DNA from: Prorocentrum cordatum
Lineage: Eukaryota; Sar; Dinophyceae; Prorocentrales; Prorocentraceae
DNA: 64,000 bases
Assembly (NCBI GenBank): GCA_963575745.1
Contig: CAUYUJ010020527.1
Span: 1-64,000, forward strand
Direction of reading: 5' to 3'
Positions within the stretch are counted from its first letter, which is position 1; every line of letters begins with the position of its first letter. The notes beneath the pieces were generated by a model that saw nothing but the letters and a program-made list of their open reading frames with translations, ran no database searches and was not told where the DNA came from. This document shows, in pieces, positions 20,406 to 31,077 of the stretch. Position numbers and translations under genes: made by a program.

Positions 20406-21975
20406 GGGCTCGTGAGATCAGCCAGGGTGGCCCCCCCTTGGGGCTCCCAAATGATGCCCCTGGCAGCGTTTTGTGACCATGAGGCTCTCAAGAGATACAT
20501 GTTTGGGAGGCCAAACGGCAATTCTAGCTGAGGCGTCCCACCAACATCGGCGCGAACGGGCTCGGAGATCAGCCAGGGTGGCTCCCCCTTGGGGCTCCCA
20601 AATGATGCCCTGGCAGCGTTTTGCGACCATGAGGCTCTCAAGAGATACATGTGGGGGCGCCAAACGGCAATCCCCACCAAAATTGGGGCTCGTGAGATCA
20701 GCCAGGGTGGCTCCCCCTTGGGGCTCCCAAATGATGCCCCTGGCAGCGTTTTGTGACCATGAGGCTCTCAAGAGATACATGTTGGGGGCGCCAAACGGCA
20801 ATTCTAGCTGAGACGTCCCACCAAAATCGGCGCGAACGGGCTCGTGAGATCAGCCAGGGTGGCTCCCCCTTGGGGCTCCCAAATGATGCCCCTGGCAGCG
20901 TTTTGTGACCATGAGGCTCTCAAGAGATACATGTTGGGGGCGCCAAACGGCAATTCTAGCTGAGACGTCCCACCAAAATCGGCGCGAACGGGCTCGTGAG
21001 ATCAGCCAGGGTGGCTCCCCCTTGGGGCTCCCAAATGATGCCCCTGGCAGCGTTTTGCGACCATGAGGCTCTCAAGAGATACATGTTGGGGGCGCCAAAC
21101 GGCAATTCTAGCTGAGACGTCCCACCAAAATCGGCGCGAACGGGCTCGTGAGATCAGCCAGGGTGGCTCCCCCTTGGGGCTCCCAAATGATGCCCCTGGC
21201 AGCGTTTTGTGACCATGAGGCTCTCAAGAGATACATGTTGGGGGCGCCAAACGGCAATTCTAGCTGAGACGTCCCACCAAAATCGGCGCGAACGGGCTCG
21301 TGAGATCAGCCAGGGTGGCTCCCCCTTGGGGCTCCCAAATGATGCCCCTGGCAGCGTTTTGTGACCATGAGGCTCTCAAGAGAGACATGTTGGGGCGCCA
21401 AACGGCAATTCTAGCTGAGACGTCCCACCAAAATCGGCGCGAACGGGCTCGTGAGATCAGCCAGGGTGGCTCCCCCTTGGGGCTCCCAAATGATGCCCCT
21501 GGCAGCGTTTTGTGACCATGAGGCTCTCAAGAGATACATGTTGGGGGCGCCAAACGGCAATTCTAGCTGAGACGTCCCACCAAAATCGGCGCGAACGGGC
21601 TCGTGAGATCAGCCAGGGTGGCTCCCCCTTGGGGCTCCCAAATGATGCCCCTGGCAGCGTTTTGTGACCATGAGGCTCTCAAGAGATACATGTTGGGGGC
21701 GCCAAACGGCAATTCTAGCTGAGACGTCCCACCAAAATCGGCGCGAACGGGCTCGTGAGATCAGCCAGGGTGGCTCCCCCTTGGGGCTCCCAAATGATGC
21801 CCCTGGCAGCGTTTTGTGACCATGAGGCTCTCAAGAGATACATGTTGGGGGCGCCAAACGGCAATTCTAGCTGAGACGTCCCACCAAAATCGGCGCGAAC
21901 GGGCTCGTGAGATCAGCCAGGGTGGCTCCCCCTTGGGGCTCCCAAATGATGCCCCTGGCAGCGTTTTGTGATCAT
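20406..21975. repeat. 152-bp satellite, eleven units
   Basis: Units start with GGGCTCGTGAGATCAGCC at 20406, 20558 (one deletion), 20686, 20838, 20990, 21142, 21294, 21445, 21597, 21749 and 21901; the last is partial. Internal units are nearly identical. The third starts early because the second is truncated. There are no unique spacers, so this is a satellite and not a CRISPR array. Confidence 0.95.
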
Positions 21976-21997
21976 GAGAGAGTGTGAGTGTGAGCTT

Positions 21998-22092
21998 AAC
22001 TTATCTTATCTTATCTTGAAATCTCTTCTTATCATATCTTGTGCTATCTTATCTTATCTTGTAGTATCTTATCTTGTCTTGTCTTATCTGGT
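21998..22092. repeat. (CTTAT)n microsatellite
   Basis: TATCTTATCTTATCTTG-type repeat directly after the satellite. Confidence 0.85.
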
Positions 22093-22196
22093 GATTATCA
22101 TTGGGAGGAGGGAGGCGCGAGCGGGAGGAAAAAGGAGGAGGAGGAGGAGTGGGAGGCGTCAGAGTAATAACAAGAACCCCAATCCTTAGGATATGG

Positions 22197-22355
22197 GGAA
22201 TAAAAGGGAGGGGGTCTCATTTCGGGGGGGGTCTCTTCCAGGCCATCTTGGAAGGCCTGGGGGGGTCTGGGGACGACGTTTTGGAGGGTTCTCCCACGAG
22301 GGGGGGTCTAAAACTTCTCGTCTGGGAGGGTTGAAAACCCTCCCTTTTATTACGA
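22197..22355. mobile_element. Inverted-repeat element
   Basis: Left arm GAATAAAAGGGAGGG is matched by right arm CCCTCCCTTTTATTAC. The interior is G-rich with GGGGGTCT repeats. Confidence 0.55.
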
Positions 22356-22444
22356 AATCTGGAGTAATTGCGAGGGCGTCGGCCCAGGGATAGCGCCGCG
22401 CCGGCCCAGAATACTCGCTGGACGACGACAGGATGGCCCTTCAG

Positions 22445-22480
22445 CTAGAATCACGCGCGCGCGTGCTTCGCGCGCGCTCA
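22445..22480 (-). mobile_element. Helitron 3'-end-like hairpin plus CTAG, second instance
   Basis: On the minus strand a GCGCGCG/CGCGCGC hairpin is followed by GTGATT and CTAG (22445-22448). The next base is C rather than the expected T, so this is weaker than the copy at 9177-9206. Both are preceded by CCTGAG on the minus strand. Confidence 0.35.
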
Positions 22481-22489
22481 GGTTCCAGT

Positions 22490-22808
22490 CCAAGGCGGGT
22501 GCCTCATGCTGGGCGGTCCCTCGAGATCTGATACAGCTCTCCTTGGGGGGCTCTTGGGAGGAGCCTCTGGGAACCTTTTGGAGGCTCCTGGTACTTCAGA
22601 TTTGTTGCGTACTCGTTCCAGGGAAACCCCCGAAGGTTTCCAGAGGGAACGACTCTGCGGAGCTGGACCAAGAGCGGTCACCAGTAAATTGCCACGACCG
22701 GCAAATCGATAACTCCCACGGCATTCGAAGTTCTCGGGATGCTTCCGCACAGCGGCCGGACGGGGCTGGCGCGGGCACCCCGCCAAGGTGTCAGATCGCA
22801 CCCCCAGA
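22490..22808. other. No recognised gene
   Basis: Unique-looking sequence with some CTTGGGG/GGAGGC motifs. No supported frame. Confidence 0.4.
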
Positions 22809-23045
22809 GGCCTCCCATGTGGGGTCCGAGTAGATGGCGTCGGAGGATCGCGCCGCATCGCCGATACCTCGGCGATGCATCGGCGATGCATCGGCGGTGC
22901 AGCGGCGATGCATCGTCGACGTGGGCGATGTATCGGCGACGCCAGCGTGGAGAAAATCGGGCTCCGCATCGCGCCGCCCTGTTGATGCATCGGCGATGCG
23001 GCGCGGTCCTCCGACCCCATCTACCCCGACCCCATCTGGGAGGCC
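22809..23045. mobile_element. MITE-like element G, copy 1 (GATGCATCGGC interior)
   Basis: The ends are inverted: left GGCCTCCCATGTGGGGTC and GGAGGATCGCGCCGCATCG; right CGGCGCGGTCCTCCGAC and GACCCCATCTGGGAGGCC. The interior repeats a ~10-bp GATGCATCGGC unit. Copy 2 is at 32152-32399. Confidence 0.8.
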
Positions 23046-23361
23046 TAGAACCCCCCAGGGGGAAGGCTTGGTGCACAAGAACCACCCACCACGCGGAAGG
23101 GGATTCTCGCACTCCAAAGCCGAGGTCCGGGAGGGCCTGCGACACCCCCTCGCGCGACCCTGGTCGATGGCCGCGGGGGGGCCCGTGGCATCCCGTGGCG
23201 CCATGGCCAGCGCAATCTTAGCGCAGGAGGGGGGCATCCTAGAGGGCGCGTCGCATATCGGAGCCGCCCAAGCCCGAGGGATTTGACGCATAGCCTATCA
23301 AAATAAATGGTGGACCGGGGGGGGCGTATAGGGGGCCTCATGTCGGCGGCGAACGAGGGGG
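23046..23361. other. No recognised gene
   Basis: GC-rich, with short frames lacking motifs. Confidence 0.4.
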
Positions 23362-23545
23362 GAGAAAAGAGAAGACCTTCTCGGAAAGGCGGCGGGACTT
23401 CTCAGAAGCCCTCGCGACGTCTGAAAAGTTTTCCGCGTCTTCGGGGAAGGCTTAGAAAACTTCTCAGATGGTCCGAGGCCTTCCGAGGCTTCTGAGAAGG
23501 CCCGCCCCTTCTCGTTTCCCCCCCTGGGCTCGCCGCCGATCTTGG
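23362..23545. repeat. Inverted repeat with CTTCTGAGAAG motifs
   Basis: GGACTTCTCAGAAGCCCTC and GAGGCTTCTGAGAAGGCCC face each other. The block ending CCCCCCCTGGGCTCGCCGCC resembles 55955-56060, so this is a dispersed family. Confidence 0.55.
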
Positions 23546-23693
23546 GGGCATCTTGGGTGTCTGGATCCCCAGATCTCCTATGAGATGATTCTTCAATACT
23601 GGCACCCTGCCTCGAGGTCGGCCTCTGGGGACCGCTCATGGGGCTCTGGGGCAATCAAAACCGGATAGGGAACTAAAACCCATCCCCGGGGAA

Positions 23694-24021
23694 GGAGGAG
23701 GCGGCGGGATGAGTAGGAGGTGGAGGAGGAGGAGGAGGCGGCGGGAGGAGTAGGAGGAGGAGGAGGAGGAGGAGGCGGCGGCGGCGGGAGGAGGAGGAGG
23801 AGCGGGGCCGCGCACTGAAAAGACCACGCTGTGTAGGATGCGTGCATCTGCTCGGTGGGCCCCCGCTGGCTCTGCACCATCCGGAAAATCACAGCTGGAG
23901 CCCTGGGCCCAGCTTTCGGGGGCATCTCTCGAGCCTGCACGGTTTCCCCCGGGGCCGTAGGCGACCCGAGGAGGAGGAGGAGGAGGAGGAGGAGGAGGAG
24001 GAGGAAGAGGAGGATTTTTTT
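23694..24021. repeat. Two (GGA)n tracts around a short unique segment
   Basis: GGA/GGC tract at 23694-23801, and GGA at 23968-24012 ending in a T run. The segment between (23802-23967) has no recognised gene. Confidence 0.85.
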
Positions 24022-24139
24022 TTTTATGGTCGACCCATGAACAGCCACATGACTCCGCTGGCGTGGCGAGTGCCAGCGAGACGCACCAAAAACGGCGCAG
24101 GCCGCGCCACCGTCGGGGCCATGCCCCCGTGGCGCGACC

Positions 24140-24196
24140 TAAGCGCGACCAGGGAGCGCTGGGAGACCGTGCTCCGCGCTCCCTGGTCGGGGTAGG
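24140..24196. repeat. Hairpin: GCGACCAGGGAGCGC inverted repeat
   Basis: GCGCGACCAGGGAGCGC pairs with GCGCTCCCTGGTCGGGG across a short loop. Downstream, 24284-24362 is an ACGACACG short tandem repeat. Confidence 0.6.
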
Positions 24197-24562
24197 GGGC
24201 GCGAGCCGTGCTCAGCGCCAACCCTACCCACCACCCACTCCATGGGTGGCCGCGTTTTACGGCCCCGGGACCACGACACGACGCGACACGACAGGGGGAC
24301 GAAACGAACGACGCGACACGAACGACACGAGACGGACGAGCGACACGACGGAGACGAGCCGCCAGCCCCGCCCCAGGGCGGCGAGTGCTGGGGGGGACCC
24401 AGCACCGCCCTGGGGAAGCACACGGGGCCTGGCGACCCCCCCGGGGGAAGGAAACCGCACTTTGGCGGCGTCCCCCGGGGTGCGGGGGATTTTCGCCCCT
24501 CGGGCCCGGCGCTCCCCGCCTGCGCCAGGAGGACCCTGGGGTCCCGACCCCTCCCCTACGGG

Positions 24563-24563
24563 A

Positions 24564-24594
<31 letters not shown>

Positions 24595-24828
24595 GGAGGA
24601 GGAGGAAGAGGAGGAGGAGGAGGAGGAGCAGGAGGAGGTGGAGGAGAGGGAGGAGGAGGAGGAGGAGGAGGAGGAGGAAGAGGAGGAGGAGGAGGCGGAC
24701 GGGTCGCCTAAGCCCTTTGGAGGAACCCACTCGAGCCCGAGCGATCCGCGGTGGCCCCCGAGGCGGACGGGTCGCCTAAGCCCTTTGGAGGAACCCACTC
24801 GAGCCCGAGCGATCCGCGGTGGCCCCCG
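24563..24828. repeat. (GGA)n tract and a 68-bp tandem duplication
   Basis: GGA at 24563-24692. Then AGGCGGACGGGTCGCCTAAG starts at 24693 and again at 24761 in two essentially identical 68-bp units. Confidence 0.9.
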
Positions 24829-24964
24829 GGCCCGATAACCAGGCAGAGTTCCCCGGTGAGGTAAAGCCGCAACGCCAGACTCTCAGGGGACGCTCCCTCA
24901 AATCCGACCTCATTGCGAAAAACGAAAAAATGATGCGGCACCGTGAAAAATCACGCCCCGAACC

Positions 24965-25201
24965 CTAAGCCCCATGCTTCTGCGCCGCTTCTCGAACCGG
25001 GTCGATCAGTGACGGTTTCGGGCGAAAACGCCCGTACGCCCACATTTGAAGGTTGGGCTCGTCAATCGTAGGGATAGGGATCCGTCCGAAGCTGGTCAGG
25101 AATTGCCGCCCCGCGGGGGCTGGTCGGGCAGCCGCTGGCGCAGCCTCCGCCTGGGCCTCAGGGGATGGTGGCGGTGTCCGCCGGCCCCCTTCTGGGGCCA
25201 C
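24965..25201 (-). CDS. Unrecognised short protein or C-terminal exon
   Basis: A minus-strand frame of about 78 codons. Its last ~47 residues have ordinary protein composition: RQFLTSFGRIPIPTIDEPNL, QMWAYGRFRPKPSLIDPVRE and AAQKHGA before the stop. The first ~30 residues are Pro/Ala-rich and overlap a dispersed repeat (25165-25410), so the true start is unclear and this may be only a terminal exon or gene fragment. I recognise no family. Confidence is low because one short frame in GC-rich sequence can arise by chance. Confidence 0.3.
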   Translation of the reverse strand: MAPEGGRRTPPPSPEAQAEAAPAAARPAPAGRQFLTSFGRIPIPTIDEPNLQMWAYGRFRPKPSLIDPVREAAQKHGA

Positions 25202-25410
25202 CAGGATATAGGCCGAAGTGTGCTGCTCCTTGCACCAGCTGCACTTTCAAGTCACCAGTGTTACAGTCCTGCTGTCGGCGTCCTAATGTTACAGTCCTGC
25301 TGTCGGCTTCCCACTGTAAGTTGTTGAAGTGCGGGCGAGGGGGGGGAGCCCCAAACCAGCCGATTACCACGCCCGGATCGCGTTCATTGAATTATTGGGG
25401 GAGGCGCGGG
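25165..25410. repeat. Dispersed repeat C, copy 1
   Basis: Matches 42475-42715 in order: TCCGCCGGCCCCCTT, GGGGCCACCAGG, CCAGTGTTACAGTCCTGCT, a second TTACAG unit, GCGAGGGGGGGGAG and TTGAATTATTGGGGG. Confidence 0.8.
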
Positions 25411-25530
25411 ACATGAAAAAATACATGATACTCGCGCCCCCGAAGCCGTAATCGTTTGTAAGTTACGCAATGTTCGCGTCCCCGAGGCCACTAACCCCGA
25501 GGCAACAAACATTCGTAAATCCCACCAGCC
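25411..25530. repeat. ~40-bp repeat with CGCGTCCCCGA, copy 1
   Basis: GTTACGCAATGTTCGCGTCC and CCCGAGGCCA resemble 26947-26985 (ATTACGCCAGATTCGCGTCC). Two or three diverged units occur in each place. Confidence 0.5.
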
Positions 25531-25759
25531 TTTTCGGCGACAGGTGGTCCAACGAGGGTCTCGTTCCTCTTCCACAACCCCTCTTCCCTTCGGGGAGGGG
25601 AACCCTCCCCCTTCCCTCCCTGGAGTTTTTGTTGGCGGGGTCGCGATGTGTCGGAGGCTCTTTTTTCTGCCACTGGGAAGGCCATGGTTTGCCATCCCTC
25701 ACAGGAATCATGGCCCCCAGGGGGGGGGGGGGGGAGGGGGGGCGCAAATCTAGCACCGC

Positions 25760-25990
25760 CCCCAACATGGCCCCAAGAGGCTCCCCAGGGCTCCCAGGAG
25801 GCCCCCGAAAAGGGCCCAAATAGCGCCCCAGGAAGCCCCAAGAGGCCTCCAAGAGGCCTCCAAGAGGCACCCGAGAGGCCCCGAGCGGCTTCAGAGAACC
25901 CAAGATGACCTCAACATGGCTCAGATAGCCCAAGCTGGCTCGAGATGGTTCCCAAAATGCTCCAAGCGGCCCCGAGACCGCCCCAAGACG
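25760..25990. repeat. Degenerate CCAAGAGGCC array
   Basis: Units such as CCCAAGAGGCCTCCAAGAGG at 11-12-bp period, changing to CCAAGATGG/CAAGCTGG forms on the right. Confidence 0.75.
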
Positions 25991-26084
25991 GCTCGAGCTG
26001 GCCACGAAGCTTCCCACGTTGTTTGACTATGCGTGTCTCTTCCCCTACCCCCCCCCCGTCAGCTCTCATGGGTTTCGTTTCTGG

Positions 26085-26290
26085 ATGGGCTGGTGGGGAT
26101 ACTTTTTCTTCCGCGAACGTCGCGGTCCAACCGCGCGCCGTCCGAACACGCACAATTATCAAGCGGCGGGCTGAATTAGGCCCTGAGCAGCAGGAGCGGG
26201 CTACGCTGCAGCTCAGACGGCGAAAGACGACGCTGATGACCAGGTAGTTCAAGCCAGAGCCGACGAGGACCAGGAGGGAGGCTTCGATGC
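26085..26290. repeat. Dispersed element N, copy 1 (starts CTGGTGGGGATACTTTTT)
   Basis: After the GGGGATACT-run head it contains CAACCGCGCGCCG, AATTAGGCCCTGAGCA and CAGGAGCGGGCTACGCTGC. The same series recurs at 26650-26870. The head motif also occurs at 43.99, 44.21, 44.30, 49.59 and 55.25 kb. Confidence 0.75.
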
Positions 26291-26329
26291 AAAGCAAAAA
26301 AAAAACTGATAGATTGGGATTTCGCCACA

Positions 26330-26649
26330 CGTCAGCGGCGTGCAATGCCCAGCGAACACGGAGAGCGACTCCACGGCGGGTGGGGTACCGCACGGGGCGA
26401 CCGCCTGGCCAGCAACCCATCGCAACCGGCAAGCGCGGTGCTGCGAGCCACCTTCCACGTGGGGGAGTGCGACCGTCGGTGGGGACGCCGGGCCCGGCGA
26501 TGGGGGAAGCATCCACCATCCAGGGCACGCCCGGTCGGCGAGGCGACCCGGCACAGCGGCCGGCGCACCCCGGGGCGAGCGGTGGCCCCCGAACGGAGGC
26601 GCCGGCGCTCAGCCGGTCGAGGGCCACGGCGCGAGAGGCCCGTCAACGG
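26330..26649. other. No recognised gene
   Basis: GC-rich; open frames in several phases, none with a motif. Confidence 0.4.
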
Positions 26650-26870
26650 CTGGCGGGGATGCGTTTTTTGTTCGCGAGCGACACGGAGCAACCGCGCGCC
26701 GGCAAAGAGCGAAGCAACCGCGCCACGATCGAATCAGGCCCTGAGCGACAGGAGCGGGCTACGCTGCTACTCAGGCGGCGAAAACGACGCAAGAAAACAG
26801 AAAGTTCACGCCAAGCCGAGGAGGACCGGGATGAGGGCCTCGCTGCACACAAAAATGGTGAATGAATTGG
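26650..26870. repeat. Dispersed element N, copy 2
   Basis: Head GGCGGGGATGCGTTTTTTG, then CAACCGCGCGCCG, AATCAGGCCCTGAGCG and CAGGAGCGGGCTACGCTGC. The order is the same as copy 1. Confidence 0.75.
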
Positions 26871-26934
26871 AACGTGCCTAGAGGGAGCGCAGAACCCAGT
26901 GTTCCGGGAGCCCCGCTGGAGGGGATACACGAAA

Positions 26935-27012
26935 CGTCAAGAATTACGCCAGATTCGCGTCCCCGAAGCCAAAAACCCTCGCAAATTACACCAGGCTCGC
27001 ATGACTGAAGCC
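26935..27012. repeat. ~40-bp repeat with CGCGTCCCCGA, copy 2
   Basis: Two diverged units around AATTACGCCAGATTCGCG and AAATTACACCAGGCTCGC; related to 25411-25530. Confidence 0.5.
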
Positions 27013-27309
27013 AAGAGTGCTCAAAGGGGCCTGAAGATGGCGATGTCCGTCCACTCCAGGCCCGAGGCCTGAACAAAAACTGTCAAACATAAAATCATGG
27101 CTCCACGGCGAATAACGACCGGGATGCCCTGCGTGACCCAATATGCTCCTCACGCTCCTGCACCAGAAGCGGTCTCTGTCCCAGAGAATTCTGTACGTTA
27201 ATCTCGTTGGCGCGGATCCCGCCATTCTGCAAATATGTCCCGAAAGAACTCTCTCCCCTGGGCCTTCGGCCCGTCCCGCCAGCCACCCAGAAAGGACCGC
27301 AAAGCGCCC

Positions 27310-28790
27310 CATTCCCGGACAGATTCTCCCAAGACGGCTCAAGATGGCTTTCAAGACTGCCAAGATGGTCCAAGATGGCCTCCAAGATGGCCTCCAAGAT
27401 GGCAACGATGGCCTCAAAGAGGGCCACGATGGCCCCAGGATGCCACCAAGACGTCCCAAGATGCACCCAAGACGGTTTAAGATAGCCTCAAGATGGCCCA
27501 AGACGGCCTAAGAGACCTCCAAGAAAGAGGTCCTTCAGGAAGGCCCGGAGAGGTCAAACTTATTGATTTCCCAAAAAGGTTTTTGAAGGATGTTGGCATT
27601 TGCTTCTTTTCGGCCTTCCGACGGCCCGAGACGGCCCAAGAGCTCCCAAAGATCGCCACACGATCGCCCAAGAGGCCTCCAAAATGGCCCCCAAACGGCC
27701 CCAGAGACCCCCAAGACCGCACCAGGAGGGCCCCAAGACGGCTCAAGAAGCCTCCAAGACGCCCAAGATGGCCTCCAAGACAGCCCTGTAGCACCCCTAG
27801 AGGGCCCCCAGTCGGCCCAGAGAGGCACCCACGAAAGCTTCCGACGGCGTCAGACGGGCCAGGAGGTCACCAAGACGACCCAAGATGGCTCCAAGATGGC
27901 CCAAGACGGCCCAAGAGGCCCACAAGAGGTTTCCAAGACGGCCCAAGAGGCCTCCAAGAGGGCCTCTAGGAAGGCCCGAAGTGGCAAAAATGATTAAGTT
28001 CCCTTAGGTTTTAGAAGGATGTTGGCATTTGCTTCTGTTCGGCCTTCCGACGGCCCGAGACGGCCCAAGAGCCCAGAAAGACCTTCAGGATGGCCCCAGA
28101 ACGGCCCAAGAGGCCCCCCAAACGGCCTGAGAGAGCCCCCAGACCGCCCAAGAGGCCTCCAAGACGCCCAAGATAGCCTCCAAGACGGCCCTGAAGCACG
28201 CCACGAGGGCCCCCAGTCGGCCCAGAAAGGCACCCACGACAGCTTCCGACGGCAGCAGACGGGCCAGGAGGCCACCAAGACGGCCCAAGATGGCTCCAAG
28301 ATGGCCCAAGACGGCCCCAAGAGGCCCCCAATTGGTCTCAGAGACGGCCCTGGAGGCTTCCAAGAAGGTCTCCGGGAAGGCCCAAAGAGGCCAAAATCAT
28401 TGATACCCCCCTTAGGTTTTTGAAGGAGTGTGGCATGTGCATTTTTTGTCGGCCTTCCGACGGCCCGAGACGGCCCAAGAGCCCAGAAAGATCGCCCACG
28501 AGGCCTCCAGGATGTCCCCAGAACGGCCCAAGAGGCCCCCAAGACGGCCCCAAGAGAAGAGATGGCATCCGGGACGCCCTGGAGCACCCCAAGAGGGATT
28601 CGAGTCGGCCGGGAGAGGCCCCCAAGACGGCTTCCGACGGCGTCCGACGGGCCAAGAATGCCCGGAGACGGCCCAAGAGGCACCCAAAGGCCCCCAAGAG
28701 GCCCAAGGTGGCCCCCAAGATGCCCCCAAGAGGCTCCCAGAAGCTCACATGAGGCCCCAAGAGTGCCCCCAGAGGCTCCCAGGATGCCCC
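27310..28790. repeat. CCAAGATGGCC arrays with ~420-bp higher-order units
   Basis: Degenerate 11-12-bp units fill the interval. They are organised into larger units, each starting with TTAGGTTTTNGAAGGA, TGTTGGCATTTGC and then CGGCCTTCCGACGGCCCG, at about 27577, 28009 and 28421. The long Pro/Arg-rich or Leu/Gly-rich open frames are by-products. Confidence 0.85.
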
Positions 28791-28829
28791 CTCCTCCTCC
28801 TCCTCCTCCTCCTCCTCCTCCTCCTCCTG
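28787..28829. repeat. (CCT)n microsatellite
   Basis: Fourteen or so CCT units ending the CCAAGAGG array. Confidence 0.9.
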
Positions 28830-28834
28830 CGGCA

Positions 28835-29079
28835 CTGCGGGCAAAGCGGTTCTTGTCCGCCGCAGCCCGCGCCGCGCGCGCGCCCGATCGCGCGGCGCGA
28901 CGCACGACCCCCTGCCTCTGAGATCCTCTGGAGGGGCCTCAGGAGGGGGCCTCAAAACGCCTCTGGAAACCTGGCCCGCAGACGGGGGAGAGAGGAGCCA
29001 CAGGGGCCTGGGAGGGACCTCAAGGGCCTAGGAGGAGGGGAAAGCGGAGCCAGGGTCCAGGCGCTGGGGCGGGCCTAGG
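28835..29079. other. No recognised gene
   Basis: GC-rich segment without a motif-bearing frame. Confidence 0.4.
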
Positions 29080-29185
29080 TTTGTACTGGGCCCGCCACCC
29101 CCCGACCACCACCTCCATAGTGGAGTACGTACTCCTCCTCGCTCGAAAGACGCGGAGGTGGTGGTAGTGGGGGGGCAAATGTATT
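29080..29185. repeat. Inverted repeat (hairpin)
   Basis: CCGACCACCACCTCC and GGAGGTGGTGGTAGTGG form arms of about 25 bp around a core of about 50 bp. Confidence 0.6.
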
Positions 29186-29289
29186 GTAGGGTTGTGGGCC
29201 CCCACCCCTCAACAGGAGAGAAACAAAGCCTGCATGGGCGCGAGAAAGGAACGGAGGGGGGGCCCACAACCTACTAGGGGGGGGGGGGG

Positions 29290-29766
29290 GCGCCCCGCGG
29301 GCCCAGGTGTCAGAGGATGAAGGTGGTCTCTTCCCCTCTCGCGGCCGCCAGCGCCCCCAGGTCCGTTCCTGGGGGCCGGCACGCTCACCGCGAGGGGGTG
29401 GTCACCAACCTGTACTCCGCGGGGTGGTGCTCGCCGTGGTTGTCGTTCGGGGGGCCGCAGAAGTCGCCCATGTGTCCGCCGTATCGGTCGTCCTCCTCGA
29501 GGGGGCGTTCACCTCGGGGTTGGCCTCGTTCGCATGCGTACTCGGCGCCATCGCGTGGTGGTTGCCCCCGTTGCTCTTCTTGTGCCCCTGTTACGGGCAT
29601 GTCGTTTTCCGTTGTCTGACGACGTGTGGTGTGGTCGGTCGTGCGTTCTGACGTGGTTGATGAAGCGAGGCAGTTCGAGGCTTGTGGCGACGAGTATCCA
29701 GGTCGCGGCTCGAGGAGCACCGCGCCTGGACGTTCTGACATCCAGCAGTCGGGTCCTGGCTGTTGT
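29290..29766. other. Unassigned segment with long frames on both strands
   Basis: Plus-strand and minus-strand frames both stay open for most of this interval and run on into the CAT tract. The plus frame is rich in Val/Leu and could look membrane-like, the minus frame in Glu/Arg/Thr. I recognise neither. Confidence 0.25.
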
Positions 29767-29949
<183 letters not shown>

Positions 29950-30248
29950 TTCCTCCTCCTCCTCCTTCAGATCTTCCCCGCCATCCTCCCCAAAAATGTT
30001 CCCCGAAGGGTTTCCACAACGGTTGGGGGAACGCATGGTCCGATAGCTTGGCAGAGCTCTTGTCAAAAACATGGGCGAATTCACCAGGCGAGGGGCAGCG
30101 GTGATTCGCCGTAGGCGTCTTCGATAACGCCAACGTCTCAATATGCGCTGATGATTCCTATCCGCCCCCGCATGATGTTCCCACATGCGCCAAGGCAGTG
30201 CCGAGACGACGCACCGACGCGACTCTGACATATCCCATTATGATAGAT
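29950..30248. other. No recognised feature
   Basis: Mixed sequence with no motif-bearing frame and no repeat relationship that I noticed. Confidence 0.4.
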
Positions 30249-30355
30249 AGGGGGCCGTCGGCAGGGGGCGAAGCCCTTACGGATATTAATCACCACCGAG
30301 AGCCAGGGACTTTTTACACCGCCGCCCTCCCTTTACAAAAAAAAAAAAAAAAAAA
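30249..30355. repeat. Short dispersed repeat O, then a poly(A) run
   Basis: GGCAGGGGGCGAAGCCCTTA followed by CGGAT is shared with 43260-43290. About 50 bp later comes a 20-base A run (30336-30355). This could be a short retroposed piece, but no target duplication is visible. Confidence 0.5.
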
Positions 30356-30408
30356 CGCCATGATCTTTTCATGACGTCGACCACCTGAGGTCTGGCCCCA
30401 TTCCAGGG

Positions 30409-30490
30409 ACCGGTTCTTCAGCCTAAGCTGCTTTTTGACGGCCCCGCGGCCCAGGAAGGGCCCCCAGGGGCCGAACATGGCGAAACACCT
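30409..30490. repeat. Dispersed repeat P, copy 1
   Basis: CTTTTTGACGGCCCCG then AGGGCCCCCAGGGGCCGA and ATGGCGAAA. Relatives are at 31790-31885 and 35360-35450, with a shorter one at about 35505-35560. Confidence 0.65.
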
Positions 30491-30504
30491 CGCGCCGTTA
30501 GAGG

Positions 30505-30660
30505 AAAGGGAACTCTGCACGGACACCGATCCTGGCCAGGCCCATCCTGAGCCCAGGATCGGTGCGGTGCACACGCCTTCGTGGCTTGGCCAGGGAGGCG
30601 TATGCACCGATCCTGGGCCCCGGGACGGGCCTGGCCAGGATCGGTGCATGTGCATGGGTC
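30505..30660. mobile_element. Double-hairpin element Q, copy 1
   Basis: CACCGATCCTGG and its inverse CCAGGATCGGTG alternate four times (about 30524, 30552, 30607, 30638), so two nested hairpins can form. A near copy lies at 32578-32740. Confidence 0.75.
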
Positions 30661-30719
30661 TGCTCGCCCGAGTCGCGACTTCTTCATGGCTCGAGGGGGT
30701 CTGGGAAGGCAACGCTGAG

Positions 30720-30870
30720 GTCGGGAGTGTCCCCCTACAGGCGGATTTTGGACCAGCCAAAAAAGAAGTCAAAAATATACAAAAAAACGCAAAAAAATCA
30801 GACCAATATCGTCCCCAGACTATTTTCTTGCTATGTTTGAATATTCCTCCTGTTTAGGGACAGGCCCGAC
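30720..30870. mobile_element. MITE-like element K, copy 2
   Basis: Starts GTCGGGAGTGTCCCC, ends GGGACAGGCCCGAC, with an A-rich interior and ATTCCTCCTGTTTA before the right end. Confidence 0.85.
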
Positions 30871-30984
30871 TTGAGGCAACGCCCCGATCTCAGGGCTGGA
30901 CGTCTGGGGGCGCGCCGCGGGCAGCTCCCCGGTCGCTCGCGCACGCGGGGGGCGCCCGGAGCTCTGGCTGCGGTGCGAGGCGGA

Positions 30985-31045
30985 GACTTATCCATATCCA
31001 CCGCCTGAGAACCGACGTCCTGGTGCCCCAGCGGGCGGTGGATAT

Positions 31046-31077
<32 letters not shown>

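Noticed and set aside
19393-20415. 340-residue Ser/Leu frame and its Arg/Glu counterpart
   Set aside because: Direct translation of a CT microsatellite.
20406-21975. CRISPR-like regular array
   Set aside because: The 152-bp units follow each other without unique spacers and are far longer than CRISPR repeats; this is a satellite in a eukaryote-like genome.
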